64,000 nucleotides of DNA from Bacteroidales bacterium (lineage in GTDB: Bacteria > Bacteroidota > Bacteroidia > Bacteroidales > VadinHA17), in contig JAGNKY010000006.1 of assembly GCA_017999895.1 (NCBI GenBank), forward strand, positions 101,771 to 165,770. The letters run 5' to 3'. Each line of letters begins with the position of its first letter. The first letter of the stretch is position 1. Made by a program: the position numbers and the translations under genes. Shown here piece by piece: positions 49,909-59,206 of this stretch. A model generated the notes under the pieces. It saw only the letters and a list, made by a program, of their open reading frames with translations, was not told the DNA's origin and did not search any database.

Positions 49909-51696
49909 ATGAATAATATCCGTAATTTTTGTATTATAGCTCATATCGATCACGGTAAAAGCACATTGGCTGATCGCCTTCTGGAAAAAACCAATACCCT
50001 TACGGAAAGAGTTCATCAAGACCAGGTACTCGATAATATGGAACTTGAGAAAGAGAGAGGGATTACGATTAAAAGCCATCCGATACAGATGGAATATTTT
50101 TTCGAAGGCCAGAAATACATACTTAATTTAATTGACACACCAGGCCATGTCGATTTTTCTTATGAAGTGTCGAGATCGATTGCCGCATGTGAAGGGGCTC
50201 TGCTTGTTATTGATGCAACACAAGGGATACAAGCACAAACAATATCTAATCTTTATATGGCTCTGGAGCACAACCTTGAAATAATACCTGTTTTGAATAA
50301 AATGGATATGGCAACTGCAATGCCCGAAGAAGTAAAAGATCAAATTGTTGATCTTCTGGGGTGCCCAAGAGAAGATATTATTGAGGCAAGTGCAAAAACA
50401 GGAATGGGTGTCGAAAGGATATTAAACGATATTGTAAAAAAAATACCTCCTCCTTCAGGTTCACCCGACGCTCCTTTACAGGCTTTGATTTTTGATTCTA
50501 TTTATAACCCTTTTCGGGGCATTATTGCATATTATAAAATAGTGAATGGCTCTATTAGGAAAGGCGACCTCGTAAAATTTTTCTCAACAGGGCGAGAGTA
50601 TGAAGCTTATGAAATAGGAGTTTTTAAGCTGAAACTTCAGCCACGTGATTTTATGTGCACCGGCGATGTAGGATATATTATCTCTGGTATTAAAGATTCA
50701 ACGGAAGTACGTGTGGGCGACACAATAACTCATATCGAAAGACCTTGTATTGAAGCTATTTCAGGTTTTGAAGAAGTTAAACCCATGGTTTTCGCAGGCA
50801 TATATCCAGTAAATGCCGATGATTATGAAGATTTGAAGTCATCAATTGAAAAACTCAGGCTTAATGATGCAGCTCTATCTTTTGTACCAGAGTCTTCAGC
50901 TGCTCTGGGCTTCGGCTTCAGATGCGGGTTTTTAGGCCTCCTGCATATGGAAATAGTACAGGAAAGACTCGACAGAGAATTTAACATGAACGTTATTACT
51001 ACAGTTCCGAACGTGTCGTATAAAGTTTATACAAAAAAAGGAGAAGAAATTGAAATCCACAATCCGTCAAGCCTCCCACCTGTTGTTCAGATTGACCATA
51101 TAGAAGAACCATACATAATTGCAAAGATTATTACCCTTGCCGATTATGTAGGTCCGATTATGAAACTCTGTATTGAAAAAAGGGGCACACTTCTCAATCA
51201 GGTTTATCTTACACGCGACAGAGTTGAAATTACTTTTGAAATGCCGCTATCAGAAATCGTATTCGATTTTTATGATAAACTGAAAAGTATTTCAAAAGGG
51301 TACGCTTCTTTCGATTATTATTATACTTCATACCATGAAGCCGACCTAGTTCGACTTGATATTCTGCTTAACGGGGAAATGGTTGATGCATTGTCAACAC
51401 TGATTCATCGTAGTCATGCTTATGATTTTGGCCGCAAAATGTGTGCTAAATTGAAAGAACTCATCCCACGTCAGCAATTTGAAATTGCAATTCAGGCAGC
51501 TATCGGTTCGAAGATAATTGCACGTGAAACTGTAAAAGCTGTAAGGAAAGATGTGACTGCAAAATGTTATGGTGGAGACATTACACGCAAAAGAAAACTA
51601 CTTGAAAAACAAAAGAAAGGCAAAAAGAAAATGCGTCAGATCGGAAATATCCAGGTTCCACAACAAGCATTCCTCGCAGTACTTAAACTCGAATAA
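49909..51696 (+). CDS. lepA: Elongation factor 4 (LepA)
   Basis: Ribosome-dependent GTPase that acts on stalled or mis-translocated ribosomes and in 30S biogenesis. The G domain opens with [18 protein letters not shown] (P-loop), with DTPGHVDF and NKMD following; the C-terminal LepA-specific domain ends with [20 protein letters not shown]. Length 595 from ATG 49909 is normal; the in-frame TTG at 49882 lies in the promoter. Confidence 0.96.
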   Translation: MNNIRNFCIIAHIDHGKSTLADRLLEKTNTLTERVHQDQVLDNMELEKERGITIKSHPIQMEYFFEGQKYILNLIDTPGHVDFSYEVSRSIAACEGALLVIDATQGIQAQTISNLYMALEHNLEIIPVLNKMDMATAMPEEVKDQIVDLLGCPREDIIEASAKTGMGVERILNDIVKKIPPPSGSPDAPLQALIFDSIYNPFRGIIAYYKIVNGSIRKGDLVKFFSTGREYEAYEIGVFKLKLQPRDFMCTGDVGYIISGIKDSTEVRVGDTITHIERPCIEAISGFEEVKPMVFAGIYPVNADDYEDLKSSIEKLRLNDAALSFVPESSAALGFGFRCGFLGLLHMEIVQERLDREFNMNVITTVPNVSYKVYTKKGEEIEIHNPSSLPPVVQIDHIEEPYIIAKIITLADYVGPIMKLCIEKRGTLLNQVYLTRDRVEITFEMPLSEIVFDFYDKLKSISKGYASFDYYYTSYHEADLVRLDILLNGEMVDALSTLIHRSHAYDFGRKMCAKLKELIPRQQFEIAIQAAIGSKIIARETVKAVRKDVTAKCYGGDITRKRKLLEKQKKGKKKMRQIGNIQVPQQAFLAVLKLE

Positions 51697-51728
51697 ATAA
51701 AATTTTACCTTGAATATATCACTTCCGC

Positions 51729-51877
51729 GTAGGATATTTTAAAAACAAAAAAATTATTATATCTTAGTCCGATGTAAAATATATATCCTACAGGCATAAA
51801 TCTAAACCTACTAACCTGACCTTTATGCATATACCCTGACCAGAAAAATACCGAGTCAGGGTAATTTGTTAGGATAT
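51729..51877. other. Run of inverted repeats between lepA and rprY
   Basis: Three stems lie in a row: GTAGGATAT/ATATCCTAC (51729-51791), GCATAAA/TTTATGC (51794-51828) and TACCCTGAC/GTCAGGGTA (51832-51863). A further copy of TAGGATAT at 51870-51877, inside the last codons of rprY, can pair with the same ATATCCTA, giving an alternative fold. Neither strand shows a normal terminator here. Confidence 0.5.
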
Positions 51878-52555
51878 TAATTTATAACCTTTCCCGTGGA
51901 CATTAAGAATTTTGACCGATGGATCGTCTTTAAGATATTTACGAAGTTTTGTTATATAGACGTCCATGCTTCTAGCATTGAAATAGTTATCGTCAACCCA
52001 TATAGCTTTAAGTGCATAATTCCTTTCAAGTATCTCATTTCTATGTGAACAAAGAAGTTCAAGAAGCTCCGATTCTTTTGTTGTAAGTTTAAGTGACTTA
52101 TCGTGCCATGTAAGTATCCGGTTAAGAGTATTAAATGTATATTCGCCTATTTTATAAATTTCTTCCTTTTTGTATTCTTTTTTATCTGATACTCTTCTCA
52201 ATATAGCCTCAATACGATAAATAAGCTCATCCATTGAAAATGGTTTTGTAATGTAATCATCAGCGCCCGATTTGAATCCCTCAATTATATCTTCTTTCAT
52301 ATTTTTGGCAGTAAGGAAGATAATGGGCATGTCAGGTATTTTATTTCTTATCTCCTTTGCAAGGGTAATCCCGTCAATTTCGGGCATCATTATATCAAGG
52401 AGGCAGAGGTCGAATGGTTCTTTTAAAAAAACCTCAAGAGCCTCTTTCCCATTTGCACAAAGAGTGGTATCGAAATTTTTCATATTAAGATAATTCCTAA
52501 GAAGCGTCCCCAGGTTTTTATCATCTTCAGCAAGAAGAATTTTTCTTTTTTTCAT
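51869..52555 (-). CDS. rprY: OmpR-family response regulator, RprY-like
   Basis: DNA-binding partner of the sensor kinase encoded just upstream. A receiver domain (residues 1-120) keeps the acidic EDD (10-12), the phospho-Asp in [13 protein letters not shown] (about 55) and the Lys in ITKPFSMDE; a winged helix follows (about 135-228) with [18 protein letters not shown] and the terminal HGKGYKLIS. The text closely resembles RprY of Bacteroides as I know it. The first 29 bases overlap the kinase gene. Confidence 0.9.
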   Translation of the reverse strand: MKKRKILLAEDDKNLGTLLRNYLNMKNFDTTLCANGKEALEVFLKEPFDLCLLDIMMPEIDGITLAKEIRNKIPDMPIIFLTAKNMKEDIIEGFKSGADDYITKPFSMDELIYRIEAILRRVSDKKEYKKEEIYKIGEYTFNTLNRILTWHDKSLKLTTKESELLELLCSHRNEILERNYALKAIWVDDNYFNARSMDVYITKLRKYLKDDPSVKILNVHGKGYKLIS

Positions 52556-54104
52556 TATTTTCTATTTTAGGTAAGCATATAGTAAACTTTGTTCCTTTCC
52601 CAGGCTGGCTCTCAACTTTAATAGTGCCGTTATGGTCATCGATGACTTTTTTGACGTAACTAAGGCCAAGGCCGAATCCCTTAACATTATGAATATTGCC
52701 TGTGTGTACTCTGTAAAATTTCTCAAAAATTTTCTTCAGATCTTTATGAGGAATTCCAATACCATTATCTTCGATCGTAATTATAATATTGTTTTTAGCA
52801 TCGCGTGTTGAAACAGTAATTTCCAATTTATCTTTTGAATATTTAATTGCGTTGTCGAGAAGGTTTGAAACAGCATTTAAAAAATGTACTTCATCAATCT
52901 GTATTACATGGCTTTTAGATTGAAAGTCTTTTATTATTGTTCCGTTAACCGATTTTATTTGAAGGCTTAACCCTTCAATTATCCGGTTAAGTATTTCATG
53001 GACATCAGTTTCGGTCAGATTGAGTTTAAGTTTGGAATGTTCAAAAATTGCAGTTTGCAGTACATTTTCTACATGATGTTTCAGTTTGAGGCTTTCATCC
53101 GACACAATTTTGGCAAGGCTATCAACATCTTTTATATCGCTCGATATAGATTTATCTGATAACATCTGGGCAGCAAGGGAAATTGTTGAAATGGGCGTCT
53201 TAAGTTCGTGTGTCATATTGTGTATGAAGTCGTTTCTTATTTCAGATATTTTTTTCTGTCGGAAAATGACAATAAATGTTCCAGTAGCGAGAAAAATAAG
53301 CAGTAAGGTAAAAAGTATTGACATAAGTCCGAGGAAACCAATTTTTTCAAATTTATATTGACGTTCCTGGGGAAAATAGATGATCAAATGGTTTTGACCT
53401 GGAACAGGATCGTTCGGGAAAAGTTGTCTCATAAATCGATTTATACCAGGTGTATCTTTATATCCAGGAGTTTTCCACACTATTCCGGGTCGGCCCGAAG
53501 TAACGGCAACTTCATATTTAAGTGGAATTCCTGCATTCATTAGAGCCTCGTCGAGCATACTGGTAATAACCTGAGGGTTTATTCTGTCGTTAATATCAGG
53601 AGTATTACTAAGCATTTTTCCCATTATTGTTTCAATGGAAATTATTTTGTTAGCAATGCGTTTTTTCATACCGGGCGCAATTGTTTCGGTAACATTTTCG
53701 AGCGTATCGCCTGCAAGTAAGAAGTTCTCATCTTCCGAAGACATAATGATTTGCTGTCCTTTTCTATCAACAATAATAGGTTTTTCTGAATAGTTAAGGC
53801 CATATATCTCAAAACGTTTTGTCTCCACTGGATAGTTGAAAGATCCATCGGTTGAGGAGTTAAGAGGCAATGTGGTTTTGCTTCGATGTGTGCTTGAAGT
53901 ATCAATTTCTTCGATTATTCTGTTAATCAATTCCTTTTCTTCTAGGTTCATAACAACTGTTTCGAGAACTTTATTTACTTGATAACGAAATTGCTGGTCG
54001 GTAATTGAAATAGCATTCTTTATCCAATATAACTGGATAAGTGTGAGCCCTGAAATGGTAATAAAAAAGAAAAGGGCAAGAATCACTATTAATTTCTTTT
54101 TCAT
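52527..54104 (-). CDS. rprX: Sensor histidine kinase, RprX-like
   Basis: Membrane sensor of 525 residues. Membrane segments lie at about 5-27 and 260-285, enclosing a periplasmic domain of some 230 residues. HisKA carries the phosphorylated His in [11 protein letters not shown], and the ATPase has the N box [16 protein letters not shown] and GFGLGLSYV. RprX/RprY systems are linked with envelope and oxidative responses in Bacteroides, but the stimulus here is unknown. The start ATG at 54104 lies only 6 bases after a -7 box. Confidence 0.88.
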   Translation of the reverse strand: MKKKLIVILALFFFITISGLTLIQLYWIKNAISITDQQFRYQVNKVLETVVMNLEEKELINRIIEEIDTSSTHRSKTTLPLNSSTDGSFNYPVETKRFEIYGLNYSEKPIIVDRKGQQIIMSSEDENFLLAGDTLENVTETIAPGMKKRIANKIISIETIMGKMLSNTPDINDRINPQVITSMLDEALMNAGIPLKYEVAVTSGRPGIVWKTPGYKDTPGINRFMRQLFPNDPVPGQNHLIIYFPQERQYKFEKIGFLGLMSILFTLLLIFLATGTFIVIFRQKKISEIRNDFIHNMTHELKTPISTISLAAQMLSDKSISSDIKDVDSLAKIVSDESLKLKHHVENVLQTAIFEHSKLKLNLTETDVHEILNRIIEGLSLQIKSVNGTIIKDFQSKSHVIQIDEVHFLNAVSNLLDNAIKYSKDKLEITVSTRDAKNNIIITIEDNGIGIPHKDLKKIFEKFYRVHTGNIHNVKGFGLGLSYVKKVIDDHNGTIKVESQPGKGTKFTICLPKIENNEKKKNSSC

Positions 54105-54110
54105 TAATTA

Positions 54111-54118
54111 CAAAAGTA
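54111..54118 (-). promoter_or_regulatory. Putative -7 box of rprX-rprY
   Basis: Minus-strand TACTTTTG fits TAnnTTTG. A TTG lies 24 bases upstream, slightly beyond the normal range. The predicted start falls within a few bases of ATG 54104. Confidence 0.42.
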
Positions 54119-54293
54119 GTTGTATCTCATTTATTTTTAACACAATTTAACTTTCTTTAACAACTTGGATGACTGATTAGTTGATATAATGTTATATTTA
54201 AAAAAAATTTCTTAATATTTTTAAAATAATATTAAAAGTTTGTTAAAAATGTATTTTTTTAGATATTAAATTTTTTATTAAAAAAATTAATTT

Positions 54294-54413
54294 TACCTTT
54301 GTATCGTTTTGGCACGATATTTGAGATTATAAAAAAGAGGTTTTTTTCATAGGTTAGGTTAGTTTTAGGGTTATCAAAAAGTAAGCCGCCGGTTCCGGCG
54401 GCTTTTCTTTTTG
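54294..54413 (+). ncRNA. Possible small RNA with sigma-54-like or housekeeping promoter
   Basis: In the 399-base gap between rprX and the IPExxxVDY gene, TACCTTTG (54294-54301) fits a -7 box, and TGGCACGATATTTGAG (54310-54325) fits a sigma-54 site except that the -12 C is an A. An inverted repeat TATCGT/ACGATA (54302-54319) overlaps both. A strong terminator ends the unit at 54413. No ATG frame lies between, so a transcript of about 75-105 bases would be non-coding. The rest of the gap, 54119-54293, is AT-rich without features. Confidence 0.38.
54385..54413 (+). terminator. Strong GC-rich terminator
   Basis: The 8-base stem GCCGCCGG/CCGGCGGC with loop TT is followed on the + strand by TTTTCTTTTTG. 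On the minus strand it is followed by a broken T tract, so it may also end the acpP-fabF-rnc operon. Confidence 0.85.
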
Positions 54414-54503
54414 ATTCATTGCTTTCACAGCAGGATATCCAGATCAATCATTATGTTTATAAGTTTTTGTCGGTATTTAGCCTTTAGGATTTTGTTTTGG
54501 CTC

Positions 54504-54932
54504 TTAATAAGGATTAAAAATATTAATGTCGAATTCGTTGCTTTTCAGGGGGAATACTGCTACTATGCCATTGATTTCTCTCAAACTTGACAGCAGTTTT
54601 CCTGACTCTTGCATGTGAATAGAACCTGAAAGTTTGAGAAAATAATCGATGCGGCTATATTTCTTAGAAAGAAAAGAGTCTCCCGACTTATTGGAAACCA
54701 ATACAAAAGAAGTTTCGGGCATTCCTGAAAAATCAATAAACCTGCTGAAGCTTTGTTTATTACCGCTTATTTCATAAGGAATTGTTTTTTTAAGTGAGAT
54801 ATTGAGTTTCCTGTTTAAAGCGATAGATATTTTGTAATCAGGTTCTGCTGAAACAATTCCAAAAACAAGGGAATTTATTTCATTAGCAACATTTTCGAGT
54901 TTTATCCTGGTAATTTTTTTACCCGATTTCAT
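54504..54932 (-). CDS. IPExxxVDY family protein
   Basis: A small Bacteroidota protein of unknown function that regularly follows rnc. The family core is visible in YKISIALNRKLNISLKK and in the C-terminal KYSRIDYFLKLSG. ATG 54932 (142 residues) is chosen because it overlaps the rnc stop as ATGA; an ATG 18 bases upstream would overlap more. It is the last gene of the acpP-fabF-rnc cluster. Confidence 0.75.
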   Translation of the reverse strand: MKSGKKITRIKLENVANEINSLVFGIVSAEPDYKISIALNRKLNISLKKTIPYEISGNKQSFSRFIDFSGMPETSFVLVSNKSGDSFLSKKYSRIDYFLKLSGSIHMQESGKLLSSLREINGIVAVFPLKSNEFDINIFNPY

Positions 54933-55669
54933 ATATTTATCTTTTCCCACGCTTGCCGCGATGCTTCCTGTTCGGCCTCTTTTTTTGAAGCGCCTAACCC
55001 CTGGCCATAGTTTTTGCCGTCAATAAGAATCTGAGATGAAAAAATTGTCTTTTTCAACTTGTCGTCATAATCCTCGCTGTTTATAAAAGAAAGATTCAGT
55101 TTTCTTTTTTGTATCCATTCGAGCACAAGGCTTTTATAGTCATTATCGGTGTTTATTAGTTTTTCGAAGTTAATGTATTTACCAATAACCTGATTAATAA
55201 TGAATTTTTTTGTGCCGTCATATCCTTTATCAATAAAAACGGCACCTGTAAAAGCCTCAAAAGCATTACCATAAAGTTTTTTAGTATTATTGAGGGGTGA
55301 AAGATTGGAAATTAATATTTTATCAATTCCTATTGATAGAGCAATCTGATTTAGTATGTCCCCATTGACTATTTTTGACCTGATTTTAGTCATAAAGCCT
55401 TCATTTGCTTCAGGAAATTTCTTAAAAAGGTAATCGGATAATACACAATTCAATATAGAGTCGCCCAGGAATTCAAGTCGTTCATTGTTAATTTTGCTGC
55501 CGTCGGGAAGGGTAAGTGATGCTGAACTGTGTATTAAGGCCAATTCATAAATACGGAGATTACCAGGTTTTGTACCAAGTATCTTTTCGATATCTGATTT
55601 AAAAATCTTCCTGTTGAGGAATAATGTGGTGCCGTTTTTTCCCTGGAAAAACAAGGTGCTAATTCTCAA
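54929..55669 (-). CDS. rnc: Ribonuclease III
   Basis: Double-strand-specific endonuclease for rRNA and mRNA processing. The signature NERLEFLGDS carries E63, E66 and D70; the second acidic site reads GNAFEAF, with E138 kept but N135 where E. coli has Asp114. A dsRNA-binding domain follows (about 175-246). The start is TTG, either at 55669 (overlapping fabF by 11 bases) or 55654; no ATG fits. It lies between fabF and the IPExxxVDY gene, a standard Bacteroidota order. Confidence 0.92.
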   Translation of the reverse strand: MRISTLFFQGKNGTTLFLNRKIFKSDIEKILGTKPGNLRIYELALIHSSASLTLPDGSKINNERLEFLGDSILNCVLSDYLFKKFPEANEGFMTKIRSKIVNGDILNQIALSIGIDKILISNLSPLNNTKKLYGNAFEAFTGAVFIDKGYDGTKKFIINQVIGKYINFEKLINTDNDYKSLVLEWIQKRKLNLSFINSEDYDDKLKKTIFSSQILIDGKNYGQGLGASKKEAEQEASRQAWEKINI

Positions 55670-56906
55670 ATTTCTTTATTACAAGTGAAGCATTTTGACC
55701 GCCGAAACCAAAAGTATTGGACATAGCGGCGTAAATTCTTCTGCTCTGTGACTTATTAATTGTCAGATTTAGATTGGGGTCAATTTCAGGGTCAGGGACT
55801 TTGAAATTAATTGTAGGTGGAACGATATCATTTTTTACGGCCATTATTGTAGCAATTGCTTCAATGGCGCCGGCAGCACCGAGTAAATGCCCGGTCATTG
55901 ATTTTGTAGAGCTTATATTGAGTTTATAGGCATGTTGGCCGAACACATTTATAATGGCTTTTACTTCGGCTATATCACCAAGTGGGGTTGAAGTGCCATG
56001 AACATTAATATAATCAATATCTTCGGGTTTAAGCATTGCATCTTCAAGGGCATACTTCATAACATTTATTGCGCCAAGGCCTTCTGGATGAGGGGCAGTA
56101 AGGTGATATGCATCGGCCGACATACCTGTGCCGATAATTTCCGCATATATTTTGGCACCTCTGGCTTTTGCATGTTCATAATCCTCAAGTATAAGAGCGC
56201 CTGCTCCTTCACCCATTACAAATCCGTCTCTTGTTTTATCGAAAGGGCGGGAGGCAGTCTTATACTCTTCATTATTTGTTGATAATGCCTGCATCGAGTT
56301 GAAACCACCTATACCAGGTTCATTTATTGCTGCTTCTGAGCCTCCCGAAATAAAAACAGAAGCCTTGCCAAGCCTGAGATAAGTTACAGCATCAATGATA
56401 GCATTTGTTGAAGAAGCACAGGCTGATACAGTTGAAAAGCTTGGGCCCCTGAGTCCGTACTTCATGGAAATAAGTCCTGCTGCAATATTACTTATCATTT
56501 TCGGGATAAAATATGGGCTGAACCTTGGAGTACCGTCACCAAGAACAAAATTTTTGATTTGATTGTAAAAAGTATCCAGGCCTCCTATCCCGGATGACCA
56601 GATAACGCCCGTATGATCCTTGTCGATTTTATCCAGGTCGAGACCTGAGTCTTGGATTGCTTCCTCGACTGCGATGAGAGCAAATTGCGAATAAATATCC
56701 ATTTTGTTGGCCTCTTTTCTGTCAAAATAATTGTTAGAGTCGTAGTTTTTTATCTCACAAGCAAATTTTGTTTTGAATTTTTCTGTATTGAATTTAGTGA
56801 TAAAATCTGAACCACTGACACCATTTTTCAATGCTTCCCAATATTCAGGCAAAGTATTTCCTATTGGAGTCAAAGCCCCTATTCCTGTCACTACAACTCT
56901 TTTCAT
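55659..56906 (-). CDS. fabF: Beta-ketoacyl-ACP synthase II
   Basis: Condensing enzyme of type II fatty acid synthesis. The active Cys is in VSACASSTNAI (about 164), and the two His in NVHGTSTPLGD and STKSMTGHLLGAAGA complete the Cys-His-His triad. At 415 residues the length is normal. acpP, its substrate carrier, lies 24 bases upstream. Confidence 0.96.
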   Translation of the reverse strand: MKRVVVTGIGALTPIGNTLPEYWEALKNGVSGSDFITKFNTEKFKTKFACEIKNYDSNNYFDRKEANKMDIYSQFALIAVEEAIQDSGLDLDKIDKDHTGVIWSSGIGGLDTFYNQIKNFVLGDGTPRFSPYFIPKMISNIAAGLISMKYGLRGPSFSTVSACASSTNAIIDAVTYLRLGKASVFISGGSEAAINEPGIGGFNSMQALSTNNEEYKTASRPFDKTRDGFVMGEGAGALILEDYEHAKARGAKIYAEIIGTGMSADAYHLTAPHPEGLGAINVMKYALEDAMLKPEDIDYINVHGTSTPLGDIAEVKAIINVFGQHAYKLNISSTKSMTGHLLGAAGAIEAIATIMAVKNDIVPPTINFKVPDPEIDPNLNLTINKSQSRRIYAAMSNTFGFGGQNASLVIKKFEN

Positions 56907-56930
56907 AAAAAATATTATTAGAGGGCAAAA

Positions 56931-57167
56931 TTACTTTGCATTCTCCTCGATATACTTAATCGCTTCTCCAACTGTATTGATTGATTCTGCCTGGTCGTCG
57001 GGTATTCCAATATTGAACTCTTTTTCAAATTCCATAATGAGCTCAACTGTGTCAAGAGAATCAGCTCCCAGGTCATTGGTAAAACTAGCTTCTGGAGTTA
57101 CTTCGGATTCATCTACTCCCAGTTTGTCAACGATAATCTCTTTTACTCTTTTGGCAATGTCTGACAT
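56931..57167 (-). CDS. acpP: Acyl carrier protein
   Basis: Carrier of growing acyl chains through phosphopantetheine on the serine of [10 protein letters not shown]. The 78-residue acidic, helical sequence is a standard AcpP. First gene of acpP-fabF-rnc-IPExxxVDY. Upstream, minus-strand TATCTTTA is one base from the -7 box. The same carrier also feeds LpxA, LpxD and FabZ encoded earlier in the window. Confidence 0.97.
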   Translation of the reverse strand: MSDIAKRVKEIIVDKLGVDESEVTPEASFTNDLGADSLDTVELIMEFEKEFNIGIPDDQAESINTVGEAIKYIEENAK

Positions 57168-57350
57168 AATCTTAAATTTTAATTAATATTCAATTTAAAG
57201 ATAGTGCAAAGAAATATATTTGTACAATATTTTTCAAATGATTTAAGCTATTTTTATATAAAAATGATTACAAATTTTTATAAATCAATCATATAAAGTA
57301 AATTACAGTTTTTATAGCTGAAATTAAACATTTAGTATAATATATTGTAA

Positions 57351-57953
57351 ATGTGTAATATATCGATTTTTGCATCTGGATCAGGTACCAATGCTGAAAA
57401 CATAATTAAATATTTTTTGAACAAAAAAAGTGCAAAAGTAGCTCTTGTTTTGTCAAATAATCCGAAAGCTTATGTAATTAAAAGAGCGAAGCAATACAAT
57501 ATACCTATAAAAATTTTCGACCGTCATGAATTTTATAAAACAGAAGAGGTACTTGAAACACTTATTTCAAACAATATTGATTTTATTGTTCTGGCCGGGT
57601 TTTTATGGCTTGTGCCTGAAAATATTCTCAACAGATATAGGGGGAAAATTATAAATATTCATCCTGCACTATTACCCAAATATGGCGGAAAAGGTATGTA
57701 CGGCGACAGGGTTCACAAGGCAGTCATAGAAGCTGGTGAGAAAGAATCGGGGATAACGATACATTATGTTAATGAGAAATATGATGAGGGTGACATTATT
57801 TTTCAGGCGCAGTGTCCGATTGATCCGGGTGAGACTGTTGATTCTCTTGCAAAAAAAGTTCATGAACTTGAATACAGATATTACCCTGAGATAATTGAAA
57901 AAATAATAACAGGTGAAAGTATTAATCAATCTGGTTTAAAAGAAGAGAGATGA
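57351..57953 (+). CDS. purN: Phosphoribosylglycinamide formyltransferase
   Basis: Third step of purine synthesis, using 10-formyl-tetrahydrofolate. The substrate-binding start is SIFASGSGTNAENI (residues 4-17) and the catalytic Asn/His/Asp set is present in NIHPALLPKYGGKGMYG and the ITIHYVNEKYDEGDIIFQ segment. Length 200 is normal. Its last 32 bases overlap the 3' end of the converging M23 gene. Confidence 0.95.
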   Translation: MCNISIFASGSGTNAENIIKYFLNKKSAKVALVLSNNPKAYVIKRAKQYNIPIKIFDRHEFYKTEEVLETLISNNIDFIVLAGFLWLVPENILNRYRGKIINIHPALLPKYGGKGMYGDRVHKAVIEAGEKESGITIHYVNEKYDEGDIIFQAQCPIDPGETVDSLAKKVHELEYRYYPEIIEKIITGESINQSGLKEER

Positions 57954-59181
57954 CGAATTTTATTTTGTTAAATTTTTCAATATTTTCTTTTTTTACAGGT
58001 TCAGACGGAGGTGCTTCCACTTTAAGTGGATCAACGGGATAGCCGTTTTTATAGAATCTGAAATCGAGATGGGGGCCTGTTGACAGACCACTACTTCCTA
58101 CAAAACCTATCAAGTCTCCTTGTTTGACTGCAGCACCTGGTGTAATGCCTCTGGCATATGAACTCAAATGCAAATAGGCTGTGGAATAGACGCTATTATG
58201 TTTTATTTTGACATACTTTCCGGCTTCTCCGTCCGACCCTGTTTCTGTAATTATTCCATCGCCTACTGTATAAACCGGCGTGCCGATTGGTGCTGCATAA
58301 TCGACTCCATAATGAGGTCTTACAATTCTCAAAACAGGATGCATTCTTCCGGAAGAATAGCGGGATGATACACGACTGAATTTAAGAGGAGCCTTAAGAA
58401 AAGCCTTGCGAAGGCTTGTCCCATCGGCATCATAATAATCTTCTTTTCCATCCTGTATCAGAGGGATTGCCATATATTCTCTTTTACCGGATATAAAAGA
58501 CGCTCCGAAAATTTTCCTGGGCACGATATAATTATCGTCTAAAATTTTTTCTTCATAAATAACTTTGAATTTGTCTCCTTTTTGTAAACCAAAAAAATCT
58601 ACTGTCCATGCAAATATCTCTGAAAGAACTGTTGCAAGTTCGGGATTTACGCCGGCTTTTTCTATTGCATCCCACAATGAGGTTTCAATAGTAAAGGATG
58701 AAAATTTGATTAACGATTCTGGCTTTGTAATATATGGTGTAATGTTCAGTGAATCATTGAAGCTGAAAATATATGAAAGACCAGGCTCATGTTTGTAAAT
58801 GAAGTATCTCAGCCGTGTAGTATCAGCAAAATCCGTCATAGCCATATATTCATGTCGGGCTCTGATCTTTCTTACGTCAAACACATCTTTCGAATTTCTT
58901 ACAAGTGAATCAATAGTATGAGATGAAATTCCGTAAGAAGACAGCAAATCGGATAAAAAAGTATTAGGTTTAATTATTCCTTTGCTAATATTAAAAGAAT
59001 CGGCCGGAATTCCATATAATACAGACTCTGGTTTATTTTCGTTAATTATACTGTTATTCATTTGTGGCTGATTAGAATCGGTTTTTTGTATTGGATTACA
59101 AAGTAATGTGCTAAATAAAATTAAAGCAGATAAAAAATAAATTATTGTACCATTAAAGTATGAAATGATTTTATGCTGCAT
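57922..59181 (-). CDS. M23 family peptidase with altered HxH motif
   Basis: A 419-residue exported protein: hydrophobic N-terminal segment (about residues 12-28), an N-terminal region with a LysM-like or OapA-like fold (about 70-130), and the M23 domain in the last third. Two zinc-ligand residues are in HYGVDYAAP, and HLSSYARG is present, but the usual HLHF is GPHLDFRF, so the second His is an Asp. Activity may be altered; similar motifs occur in other Bacteroidota. It probably acts in wall remodelling or as a regulator of a wall enzyme. Confidence 0.82.
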   Translation of the reverse strand: MQHKIISYFNGTIIYFLSALILFSTLLCNPIQKTDSNQPQMNNSIINENKPESVLYGIPADSFNISKGIIKPNTFLSDLLSSYGISSHTIDSLVRNSKDVFDVRKIRARHEYMAMTDFADTTRLRYFIYKHEPGLSYIFSFNDSLNITPYITKPESLIKFSSFTIETSLWDAIEKAGVNPELATVLSEIFAWTVDFFGLQKGDKFKVIYEEKILDDNYIVPRKIFGASFISGKREYMAIPLIQDGKEDYYDADGTSLRKAFLKAPLKFSRVSSRYSSGRMHPVLRIVRPHYGVDYAAPIGTPVYTVGDGIITETGSDGEAGKYVKIKHNSVYSTAYLHLSSYARGITPGAAVKQGDLIGFVGSSGLSTGPHLDFRFYKNGYPVDPLKVEAPPSEPVKKENIEKFNKIKFVISLLLNQID

Positions 59182-59206
59182 AGGTAAGTGTATTATGTGG
59201 TTTCCG

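Noticed and set aside
56773..57186. 137-codon frame opposite fabF and acpP
   Set aside because: It is a shadow of two well-supported genes on the other strand.
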